A program made the translations under genes and the position numbers. Below, piece after piece: positions 44,246-54,006 of a stretch of DNA of 64,000 bases (position 1 is its first letter; each line of letters begins with the position of its first letter). The notes below the pieces were generated by a model. The model saw only the letters and a program-made list of their open reading frames with translations, searched no databases and had not been told where the DNA came from. Origin of the DNA: Patellaria atrata CBS 101060 (Eukaryota > Ascomycota > Dothideomycetes > Patellariales > Patellariaceae). The stretch is taken from positions 934,315 through 998,314 of the forward strand of contig MU006095.1 in assembly GCA_010093705.1 (NCBI GenBank), written 5' to 3'.

Positions 44246-46201
44246 AAGACTTATATGGGTCATCCACTCGACATCATAGAACAAACTGCTGATGATACGT
44301 GGGAAGAATAAGCTCAGCCATTGACTATGCTTTACCTGAGCTGTCTGAACGCACATGCTGCAGACCACCTTCTTCCTACCAGAACAATACATCGTTTACC
44401 GTGCAGCTGCGGTTATGAAGAGGCCCGACTGTATCCACGTAATGGACCATGTTGTACTGTACAACCGTACGTAGGCCATACGGACGCCCGAATCATACAT
44501 CTTCCAAATTGCTGTACAAACGCTCCTAGGGGCCCTTCTACTCTGATGTATGCAGTGGAACGGGCTGTATAGGAGACCGCCAGCCGTAAGCACATCTCCG
44601 CTTTATAAGAACTCAAGACTTGATCATACTTCAGGATCCAAGTATTCGCCAGCGAGTTGTACAGCGACCGAGGAATAACAACGGCGAACAATGCAAGAGA
44701 TCGGATCTACTTTGCAGAAACCAACAGGATAACGTTTGAAAGACGTTCAGTTTGTGAATCACGATGAGTGGTCAAAGTGGTCTGTAATATCCTAATGAGG
44801 TCAAACAATATCAAAGCGCCGAATCTCACTCGTCCGTGCTCCCTTCCCCAACTTCCCAAGAGCACAAATCCCGTGGGACTGGTTAGAGCAAGTGGTACAG
44901 ACTATATGGGAAGGTCAGCAATGCACGTTGGAGACACAGACGGGTGAGATGCCGAACTGGGAAGGGTGGAAGCACTGTCACCTCTACAAAAGGGCGATGA
45001 GTCGGTCCGAAAAGGAGATGTTTTACTGGACAAGGCATGACAGGAGACAACAGCATTTAATGAATAATTGCTAACTCCCTTACACTTGATAATAGGAGCT
45101 AAGTGATGATAATAATTGTACGAATAAGAACACCTTGTACCTTGTACCTTGTACCATAGCACGCATAGCAACTTTCTTACTATCTGCTAATTTTACCATG
45201 CTGGGAAAATCTACCAGTAGCTGTGACCGGAAATAATAGAAGCTGTCAGTCAGCCAGCCTACCGTGACAGCCCACGCCAGCGACAAGTTGAAAACGGATG
45301 GGAATTGTGGAGGCCAGAACCTTGCCAAGACCTGGGGGTCGGCAATTCATGGGCAACGATCGGTGTTGAGGACCTTTTCCAGCGGTTCTAAGGGTCTTCT
45401 AGCGTGCTTTCAATCTTTCTGGAATCTTTCCGATCGCCACAGCCGCGAGAGAAATGTTGTGATCTGTGCCACCCATCATCCAAAGAGAAAAGGGCCAGAT
45501 ATGCACTATACCGGGTTGCGTTCATCCAGGCAGTAGGCTGTACGATGGTAAACTCGTTGATCGACACCGTTTGGTGCCTGTTTTGAGTTGGAAAAAGGGA
45601 GCATCGGGATGATGAATAGAGATGACGGCACATACGGGAGGGAGATCGGCATTATATGCAGCGCCAAGAGAGCCGTAAGTGGCGTCACGATTGGTAGGAA
45701 CGAAGAGCAGGGTAAGGTAGGGCAAAATTGCTTTCCTCCCCCCCGGCGAGAATTCGGTGATTCAGCCCTGTGGTGGAGACGCTCGGGCAACGCCTTTCCA
45801 GCTCCGCCTTACCGTACTCGTTCTACCTCGCGCCGGTAGTGCATTACTCTTTTTCTCCCTCTATCCTGCTCGACTTACCACTGGTTCTCGCCCGTCATTA
45901 AAATCCCAAATTGTCGGTTCGGTCATGGATGAGCCTGCGAACGAGGGGCTGGCGGGTGAATGCAGTACGCTAGGGCCCGATGGCCATCCCCCCTCAGTAT
46001 CGCAATCTTTATATATTGCTTGCGCCGGCCCGCTGAGTAGATTGACATCAGTCATATTCTTCGGGCCAGCCGTTTATTCAACCACCTGAAAATCCGCGAG
46101 CACCCCACAGTCCCGCTACCTGGATTGAACACACTACCTGGGCTCATCAGCACTGAGGATCCGATCCATCACTCCACCATCACGTCCGTAGAGCGTAGGA
46201 A
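44246..46201. other. Intergenic region, about 2 kb
   Basis: No open frame with convincing protein composition on either strand. Contains a tandem ACCTTGT repeat (45132-45155). C/T-rich and GC-richer sequence from about 45700 on is likely promoter and leader for the gene at 46202. Confidence 0.5.
45132..45155. repeat. Tandem ACCTTGT heptamer, three copies and a part
   Basis: ACCTTGT is repeated three times and followed by ACC. Short microsatellite in intergenic DNA. Confidence 0.9.
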
Positions 46202-46861
46202 ATGTTCCGCAACTTCTCCTTCGAGGCTGCCTCGAGGCATCCATCCGACCTCGACGCCCACTTATACATGGACATCTCACCGACATCAACACCATACCTC
46301 CCTGGCGTCCCATCTCCCCGCAGTCTCCCAATGCGGAACCCTCCAATCTCAATAACGGAGCTCTCCGACCGCTTCAACGAGCACAGCATCCACCGCGAAC
46401 CGAACTATACGAGCTACTTCGACATTGCCTCCCCCTCAAGCGGCGAGATCTCCCCGCAGTACGCGAGCTTCACCCACTCCCGCCGCTCCTCGTTCACATA
46501 CACCGCGCTGTCGCCCACGGCGCTTCGATTGCAGCGCCAGCGCAACACGCGCCTGCAATGCGACGACGCGCACGTCCGGGACATCACATCGCTCGTCGAG
46601 CGCATGATCGACGTGGGCGACCAATGCGTGCTCTCCTCGCCGACCTCCTCAACCACCACATCCTCCTCGGCCTCCTCGTCCGACGACGAAGCGCCCGCAG
46701 ACGACTTCGCCAGGACGCGGAGGGCCAGCACGTCCGTCATCCCGTCGCACACGCTCAGGTTCAGACGGTCTGGCGATCTGAGGACTAACCAGGAGCGCGT
46801 GATGAAGAGCCAGAGGAAGAGGAAGTATCCCTCGCGAAGGAAAGTGGGGGTGGGCAAGTGA
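46202..46861 (+). CDS. Conserved fungal protein, 219 residues, unknown function
   Basis: Intronless. Starts MFRNFSFEAASRHPSDLDAH. A conserved-looking middle reads SPTALRLQRQRNTRLQCDD and HVRDITSLVERMIDVGDQCV, preceded by Ser-rich SFTHSRRSSFTYTAL. A Ser/Asp-rich run and a basic tail (SQRKRKYPSRRKVGVGK) follow; the tail could act as a nuclear signal. No signal peptide or membrane helix. High third-position GC separates it clearly from the surrounding intergenic DNA. I have seen similar short Pezizomycotina proteins but know no function. Confidence 0.8.
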   Translation: MFRNFSFEAASRHPSDLDAHLYMDISPTSTPYLPGVPSPRSLPMRNPPISITELSDRFNEHSIHREPNYTSYFDIASPSSGEISPQYASFTHSRRSSFTYTALSPTALRLQRQRNTRLQCDDAHVRDITSLVERMIDVGDQCVLSSPTSSTTTSSSASSSDDEAPADDFARTRRASTSVIPSHTLRFRRSGDLRTNQERVMKSQRKRKYPSRRKVGVGK

Positions 46862-48035
46862 GCCGGGTCTTAGGCATCCGGCGGGCGTTCTGTTGTGGGA
46901 TTTGAGGGGTAGAGCATTTGCATATGATACCATGGGCGATTTTTTAATCGATATATATGGCGTATTTTCTGGGGTTTGGATGGGTGGCGAGGGATTGCTT
47001 AGCACGGTTCCCGGGGGCGAAGTTCAGTACCAATTACAGTCGCTGGCGTGAAGATGATGTTGAAGGATCGATAGCTCGACTGTTGATCGAGCTTTACTGC
47101 TCAGTATGGGTAGTGTAGTTAATACAGGCATATAATACAGCGCTGAAGACTTCCACCATCTACTTTTCAACTCTTCCTCCCCTTTGCAGCTCAGTGAACC
47201 CTGGCTTATCATCCATCTACTGTACATATACTGGCATACTAATAACTTTGAACAATGATCGAAATTCAAACGAGTCCTCTAGTTTTGGTCTAAAGTACGG
47301 TACAGTACAACTGTTGCCGAATCCACAGTTCCGTCCTTCCAGGTCATATGCTCCTCCCCTATCCAGGATCCTTCCTGTGTCATGAGCCTAAATCCAAGAA
47401 ATAGATTTCTTTGTGAATGGCCACCGATATTTCCAACTTCGCTCTTGCCTTGACAAATAAATCGTACCCTTCCCTGAGCTCTTGCCTCACCACCAAATCA
47501 ATTTTCAATCTCTCGATCTCCCAATCCTACATGACTAGATTGTCTTTCCGTGTTTGGATATCTTCGTAGACATTGCCTCTCCCGTTCCATATTCTGGGTC
47601 TGACTGATTTTCATCACTTAAATCTTCTTGGTGCTAACCCCATTCAGAAGAACCCACCGTCTAGCATCCTGGAATGGTCGTCAAAAGAATATCAAATCTG
47701 GGAAAGATGTGTCAATTCGTGATTTGCAGAAGGGTTTCCAGCAGCGTATGGTTTAGATCTCTACGTTCGACCAAAGTGTCTGAAAGGAATAGTCTGTGAC
47801 TGAGTGTGGGCGTATATCCTCCCTCATCGCGGCTGATACTGCTCACTTACCGTGAGGTGGGATATCGATAGCTCTTAAACCATATCTACGGTTACAGGTT
47901 TGCACAGTCTGTAGTACCTACAGCTTGAACAGTCTGATTCGCTGCGTATAGCGAAATAGGAGGCTATCCTTTATGAACAAGCGTACAATACCCTATCAGC
48001 ACCATGACATGGGAATAGGGTTTCCGTGGTTCGGA
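46862..48035. other. Intergenic region, 1.2 kb, with repeat copy
   Basis: Between the stop codons of a rightward and a leftward gene. C/T-rich at about 47390-47640 and without a gene. Contains the partial repeat at 47919-47990. Confidence 0.5.
47919..47990. repeat. Partial relative of the GH125-intron element
   Basis: TACAGCTTGAACAGTCTGATTC-like start and the end CCTTTATGAACAAGCGTACAATA correspond, with changes, to 41996-42076 (CCTTTATGACCAAGCGTACAGTA). Only the right end is present; I do not find a matching left inverted repeat. It ends 45 bp from the stop codon of the HTH gene. Confidence 0.55.
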
Positions 48036-48635
48036 TCATGGGGACTCCGTAGTGTTGTCACCATCTTCGCTCATATTGTCTTCCTGATCGTCATCCTTAT
48101 CATCGTCCTTATCACCATTTTTACCACCATCCTTGTCTTGATCTGTCTCTTTACCTTTATTTTTATCTTTGACCTTCTGAGTAGTTGACTTCTTTTTAGT
48201 ATTACGACGGGTGCCCCCTTTCTGATGTAATATCTGATCCTTAGTCCGCCACCAACGACTAACCGTCGACCGATCGATTTTGAAGTGGTTTGCAGCCTCT
48301 TGATGGGTAGGCGGTCGGATGATCGGTATTTCAGGGCGAGCATAGCCATCGTACTTGAAAGCCGAAACCTTGTGGTGGGTAAGCCACATCAAGACCTCCA
48401 TCTTCGTCTTCTTCGAGAACGTGGTGCGGTGCTGTCTGCGGGGCTTCGGCGCCTTATACACCCGTTCACTCAGCGGCTTTGGTTTTGGACCACGTCGCTT
48501 TGGATATTCGAAACTGGGATTACTTGGGTGAGGTCGTTGCTTGTTTGGAGGCGCTTGAGCTTGAGGATTTGGTTGTGGTGATGGGGCAATATAGGATGCG
48601 AATGCATCGAGCACAGCTCTTTCTGCAGGATCCAT
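48036..48635 (-). CDS. Helix-turn-helix DNA-binding protein, CENP-B/transposase-like
   Basis: Single-exon frame of 199 residues from an ATG at 48635. A basic Pro-rich N-terminus (YPKRRGPKPKPL, with an AT-hook-like core) is followed by FSKKTKMEVLMWLTHHKVS, and PTHQEAANHFKIDRSTVSRWW at about 110-130, a clear helix-turn-helix of the psq/CENP-B N-terminal type found in pogo/Tc1 transposases and domesticated proteins. The C-terminus is a Lys/Asp-rich tail (KDGGKNGDKDDDKDDDQED). There is no DDE catalytic domain, so it is either a domesticated DNA-binding protein or the surviving head of a DNA transposon. A repeat copy lies 45 bp beyond the stop. Confidence 0.7.
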   Translation of the reverse strand: MDPAERAVLDAFASYIAPSPQPNPQAQAPPNKQRPHPSNPSFEYPKRRGPKPKPLSERVYKAPKPRRQHRTTFSKKTKMEVLMWLTHHKVSAFKYDGYARPEIPIIRPPTHQEAANHFKIDRSTVSRWWRTKDQILHQKGGTRRNTKKKSTTQKVKDKNKGKETDQDKDGGKNGDKDDDKDDDQEDNMSEDGDNTTESP

Positions 48636-49419
48636 AATATAGAAAGGTTTAAGAGATCTCTTGGAATCGAGTATTGGATACGATACTGTCGATTGCAGCT
48701 TTTGAAATCAAAAGTACCCTCTACTGCTTGTTGCTGGCATTACTGTAAACATAATTTGGGTAGAGCACCCCTATTTATCTTACGGCTTTTCGGCTGCTAC
48801 AAACCGCTGATTGAAACCGCGGATTAAAGTAGTTCGTAGATGGTTTGGGAGATCTAGGTGATATAATCGTATCTTCTGTTGGGTCTGAGTATCTCCGAGA
48901 TGTTGTCTTGGAAGGACATTGAATTGAACGTGAGCGTTCCTTGGCTGCTGAACGGCGAACGATAGTGCCAAGCAAATCATGATGACTAACCACCAAAACC
49001 TATGAGTTCCTCAATAGGTTAGGGCGCTCGCTTAACTTTAGCTTCCCACCAAAGATTCATAACCCAATAGATCGAGGCGCGGATCCTAAGCCGAAAAACA
49101 TTGTCCAACCATCGACGTGGAAGAAACAGCCTTATCGGTAATCAACCCCGTCGCACACTAACTCAAGATGTCATTCGACATCCCAGCGCGACTTGCGCAC
49201 CAGGCCTACTGTAAGATATCTACACATCTGAACAAAATGCTAACCATCAATCCTTTTTATCGCAGTGCACTGCTACTAGAGCACGCCAATTCTTATCCAT
49301 AATTGGTGTGTCATGTAGCTCCTACGCGTCTTTCTGACCTCGAGGTTAGCGATTCGATATTTTAAAACTTGTGAGCTAACACTGCTGCTTTACTAGCGGC
49401 TAGGTTTACAGAGCCAGAC
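48636..49419. other. Divergent region before NPR2 with a spliced leader
   Basis: Holds the promoter of the HTH gene and the 5' leader of NPR2. The leader contains an upstream ORF at 49168 and two intron-like segments (about 49211-49265 and 49313-49396), each with a CTAAC branch and pyrimidine-rich acceptor. Confidence 0.5.
49168..49302 (+). promoter_or_regulatory. Upstream ORF in the NPR2 leader
   Basis: ATG at 49168 opens MSFDIPARLAHQAY. Unspliced it runs 44 codons to TAA at 49300. If the intron 49211-49265 (GTAAGA donor, GCTAAC branch, TATCGCAG acceptor) is removed it ends after LHCY, 18 codons in all. Either form stops before the NPR2 ATG, so it could damp NPR2 translation or encode a small peptide. 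Confidence 0.5.
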
Positions 49420-51071
49420 ATGATCAAGGCAATCTTCTTCACCCGCTTTCATGAGAGGAAAGGTAAGTCACGCTTCGCCCAATTATTGACGTCAACAATC
49501 GCGTACGGAGTACTAACACTTGAGTCCAGGTTCCCGCGTTCTTCACCAAGTTCCAGATGGAGCTATTGTACCATCCTCATCACCATCTGCGCTTCCAGCG
49601 CCACTATTCAATTTCAAAGACGTCGCCCAGTATATCATTCCGCGTCAAGAGTTCCGTGATCGTTTGGTGACGGTATGCGACAACAAATACAGAATTATGG
49701 GCTATCCGGTCTGTATCACCGATCCCAAATACGAACGGAACGAATACATATTCAACTTCGTCATAGTCCTCGATGAAGATACGGAGTTCGCTGGCCATAC
49801 AGCAATTGTACGGAAGCTAGGTCGTTTGCTCCGCAGCCTTGAGGAACAAGGCAATTTCCTTAGCCGTGAAGAGGATGCTGATATTTGGGACAAATTGGAT
49901 GCCACTATCGAGGAACCGGTACAAGCACTTAGTGTGGCCCTTTCGAAGACATCCGTGAAGGAAGGAAAGCAGCCATTTGGGCCAACACAGGCCGATACGG
50001 CTGAAGAACAGCCGGAACAACAGGCTGAGTCTGGCCATGAGCGAGCAAAGTCCCCTTTCGGAGACTATCCACCATTTGGCAATGAAAGCAAGGTGTACGC
50101 ATTGTGCGAGATGATTTTGGAGGATCTGAACAACTACTGCGAGTGCATGATCCCCATTGGTAAGCAAAAATGCCCACTGTCTCCTGCCGAATCACACTAA
50201 TACGTCCATTTCAGACGATTCGAACACCATCAACCTTAAGCTCTTCCCGAAATACCCTCCCCCTCCCCCCGTGCATGCGTGGCATGTCCCTATCAGCACA
50301 GTACAGCTACAATCGCTGGCCGTTTCCGATGACCTCACCCTGAATCGCGTCATTCCGTACATTAACGGCGTACGCTCCGTCGCAAAAATCGCGGATCTGG
50401 CCGATGTCGACATCCATTTGGCCCGCAAGGCAATTTCACACCTCCTGTACTACAACTGCATAGTACTCACCGACATCTTCCAATTCAACGCGATCTACGC
50501 GCAGACCCCCGCGATATACAACTTCATCACGGGGCCGGAGATGCAGGCCGAGTGCCTGCGCTACGTCGTATGGGACGTAGAAAAGTACATGAAGGACTGT
50601 GAGGCCAAGGCCAAGGCCGAAGCCGAAGCCAAAGGCAAGGCCCCCGCGAGCGTGGTCGGCTCGTACAAGAAGGACTACAAGCCCACCTTGCGGGCCAAGT
50701 ATGCAGACGATGAATTCGACCTCACCAAGTTCAAGCCGGTGCCCGAGGTCACCGAAATGAACCTCATCGACCTCTACACCAGCTTGCAGCACGGCCTCTC
50801 CGTACAGAACTGGTGCATCCAGCACGCGGATGCCCTGGACGGCATCGACGTCCGCCGTCTTATCACCTTCGGCGTCCTAAAAGGGTTTCTGTACCGCGTG
50901 CACAAGTACGCCATCGCGATGAAGGAGGTACCGCACGATGAGGATGGCTTGGGGAAGTACCTGGATGGGATGCATTCCTTCGACGAAATCTGCACGGATC
51001 TGGGCATCAGTAGCAGGGAATTGGAGGCCAAGCTCAAGGAGTATGGCGACGTACAGGTTATCCATCGTTAG
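49420..51071 (+). CDS. NPR2: Nitrogen permease regulator 2 (NPR2/Nprl2), SEACIT/GATOR1 subunit
   Basis: Exons 49420-49462, 49530-50159 and 50215-51071 give 509 residues. The start MIKAIFFTRFHERKGSRVLH followed by QVPDGAIV is the conserved Npr2 N-terminus (longin-like). Further marks: FNFKDVAQYIIPRQEFRDRL, CDNKYRIMGYPVCI, NEYIFNFVIVLDEDTEF, LNNYCECMIPI, LFPKYPPPPPVHAWHVPIST, INGVRSVAKIADLADVD and SFDEICTDLGISSRELE near the end. With Npr3 and Iml1 it forms the GAP complex that shuts off TORC1 when amino acids are scarce. A lysine/alanine repeat (AKAKAEAEAKGKAPA) is a lineage insert. HIS4 lies 3 kb away; both respond to amino-acid supply but the link may be chance. Confidence 0.95.
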
Positions 51072-51625
51072 ATGGGTAGGTTTGCGGTTTTTAGGATCTT
51101 TCGTGGTTGGATTTTTGTATAGTACATGCATTTACGATACCCCCCGGACGAACTTTATGTTGTAAAGTATACGATTCATCATGAATGCAATGAGCATCCC
51201 TTTTTCTGGATTGTTCTCCTATCTTATACTATCTTTTTGTATCGTGCTACTGCTGTGAGGTAGAACTATAGTCCCTCATGCCCTGATCCAGACTGCGCTG
51301 TATGCGCTATACAACTCGCACAAATAACCAGAAACCGAACTCCTTTCGCTACCATACGAATCATCACTTTTCTATATCATCCAAAGGGATGCTCCAACAA
51401 GACATATGGATCGGAATTTACGGGAAAGGCTGAAACACATTCCGATAAGCGAAGCAGATACCCGGGCGGGAACTCGGCTTGGGGAAAAAAAAAAAGTCAA
51501 GTTCCACGTGTCTCACGCACGCACTTTACAACCAATTAATTTAACGCCCGTGTTTCCACTCTATAAACAATATAAGTATTATATTTTTCCACCATTCAGT
51601 CTCCCTCACCCTCCAAGCGAACCCC
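51072..51625. other. Convergent intergenic region
   Basis: 554 bp between the stop codons of NPR2 and the xylanase. Nothing recognised. Confidence 0.5.
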
Positions 51626-52970
51626 CTATAGCGCATTGCACAACGCAGTGTACGGCGCCTTAGGCTTATAACTCGCATCGAACAAGAGGGGGTTATTCTG
51701 GGCCCTCCAGCTGTCCGGGTCGCGGACGCCCCAGACGGTGACGCCGACGCAGTTGGCGATGTTGAGGCAGCCATTGACGGTGGACACGTAGTCGTTGCTC
51801 GAGGCGCCGACGATGTCGAGCTCGGTGATGGCGCACTCGTCCACGACGGCGCAGAGCTTCTGCATCGCGGCCGGGTGGCCCGCGCCCTGGCCGGACTGCA
51901 AGTGGCCCTGCGAGCCGATGCCGTCGATGGGCACGCCGGCTGCTTTCCATTTCTGCACTTTGGAGACCATGCCGTTGGTCTTGGCGTAGTTAGCTTGATC
52001 GAGACTGCGAGGTGTTAGCCTGGGGGATTTTTGAGGGGTATTTTTTAGGGGGGGAGGATCACTTGTAGTCGTTGATGTACAACTTCGTGGCGGGGTCGGC
52101 CTTGCGGGCGGCGCGGAAGGCGATGCCGATGAAGTCCTCGCCGAGGACGTTGGAGTAGACTGAGGAGCGCATGTTGCCGCTCTCGTCGAGGACCTCGTTC
52201 ACGACGTCCTAGTTCACGTTAGTACCCTGCCTATCTCCCATCACTCTAGAAGGGACAAATAGTTGAGCTTACCCATGAGTAGATCTTGCCCGCATAACGT
52301 CCAAGGAGGGTGTTGACGTGGGTCTCGATGACGCTGGTCAAAGTAGCCCTGTCACGGATGTTGTTGACCCAGCCGGGGAGCTGCGAGTGCCAAACCGGGA
52401 CGTGACCACGGAGCATCTTTCCGTTGGTCGTCGCCCAGTTGACGAGGTAGTCGGCGCCACCGAAGTTGAATGTACCGCGCTGGGGCTGGACGGTGTCCAT
52501 CTTCATGCTATACGAGTTGTCAACATCGCTTTTATCTCCTTCCTGGAGTCACTTAAAACCGACCTGTTCTCAGGAGTGACCTGACCGAAGTCTCCCTGGA
52601 TGATCTGGGCATTTTGTCCGGCCTGGAGACGACCCTGGTCGGTAGCAACACCGATGTACTTCTTGCCACGGGCCTTGAATTTCTCGTCGATGCTGCAGGG
52701 GCCAACAGGAACAGCAGCATTACCACTGCCTCCCTCAACTGGGGGGGAGACTGGAGGGGTGACAGGAGGTTCAGGGGTGACGGGAGGCTCGGGACTTGCG
52801 TTGCCTGGTTGACACTGAGAGTACCATTGATTCACCGCGACGCAAGTGTATCCCGACACGCAAGAGGTCTGGGCAGAGTTGTTTCCACCGCACTGGCCCC
52901 ATGCCTGTGTCTGCGCCGCAGCTGGGCCGATGATAGCGATTATGGCGACGAGAACGTGTTGGGGAAGCAT
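51626..52970 (-). CDS. Endo-1,4-beta-xylanase, GH10 with N-terminal CBM1
   Basis: Four minus-strand exons: 52564-52970, 52273-52507, 52063-52208 and 51626-52004, 388 residues. Signal peptide at about 1-19 ([19 protein letters not shown]), then a fungal cellulose-binding CBM1 at about 22-56 ([20 protein letters not shown] to WYSQC), and a Pro-rich linker ([18 protein letters not shown]). The GH10 barrel has [46 protein letters not shown] (acid/base E219), [19 protein letters not shown] and AITELDIVG (nucleophile E324). It cuts xylan in plant cell walls outside the cell. The exon 1 donor is GTCGGT but gives the conserved ENSMKMD join. GC-rich codon use. Confidence 0.96.
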
Positions 52971-54006
52971 CTTGGCGGTGGCAGTAGCGTTCCTGTGAAT
53001 ATTTGGTCAAAAGATACAGTTGAAGTAGCTCGCCTGAAGGCGGATTTACTCGCTTTATAAGACATGACTCGGGACTGGGACAAATATTCGATATATCGAG
53101 GCCTGATCCGAATGTTGCTTATAGATGAAAAAGTAATTAGTACGGGTCTTATTCCAGGCCAGGTGACATAGAGAGCGGCTCTGTATATGAACATGGATTG
53201 GTCGAGGCGTCCAGTTGCCGGCATGGTGCATGTCAAGCTGGGATTAGAACAGACAAGCTTAAAAATTCTCCATGAAACCGTTCTCGCCGTTGTACCGGAC
53301 TGGACAGTACAGCATAAATCGAACGCATGAGAGAGGACAAGCAAAGCGCCATGAAGGGAGTGCAATAGTAGGAAGACGTGTGAGGAACCCTTGTGCTCCC
53401 CATACCCCATACCCCTATACCCCTATACCCCTGAGGTTCCCCAGTCTTGGCTATGCCGGCTAAAAGGTTACTTTGCAGACTCCACGATTCATTCATCCAA
53501 ACTGAGTAGTAAATCATGTCTAGGCGTGAAAAGCTTGATAAATCCACCAAACAGAGACTAGGATTCCTTATGTGCAATCTATAGATCTGTACCCTGCTAT
53601 ATTTGACCTCTCGTCTACCCGGTACCTCGATTGCAATTTAAATACCCTTCCAGAAGTTCCATGGCTAAATACAAAGCGATATCTGTGGCGTGTTTGTACA
53701 GGTACCGCTTACGCACCCTGCCTTCTATCGTGCTGCGTGTACTGTACATGCGCGGGTTTCCGGTCATACGGAAAGGAATTGCGGCATGTTCACCGACGTA
53801 TCGATCGGCCTGGATATATTTAACTGCGGTATGACCCTTACAAAACTGAAAATAGTCTCAAGACCGAAACGTGAAAGATCGAATAGTGTCTTTCGAGTCT
53901 TTTTCGTTCCTGGCCTTCTAATCGTCCTATATTTGCTGATCAACATGAAAATTCCGACTGACAGGCCACACATGATAACAGTGAGATCTCAATGAAGAGA
54001 CCACCA
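52971..54006. other. Intergenic region between xylanase promoter and HIS4 3' end
   Basis: 1 kb. Contains a short tandem repeat of CCCTATAC type (about 53400-53432). Should include the xylanase promoter. No gene seen. Confidence 0.5.
53403..53432. repeat. Short tandem repeat, unit CCCTATAC
   Basis: About three to four slightly varied copies of ACCCCTAT/ACCCCAT in tandem. Not the telomere unit TTAGGG. Confidence 0.85.

Noticed and set aside
44260-45840. Multiple 60-95 codon frames on both strands
   Set aside because: Overlapping, Cys/Arg-rich random-like translations with no conserved motif.
53400-53432. Interstitial telomere repeat
   Set aside because: The unit is CCCTATAC-like, not CCCTAA/TTAGGG.
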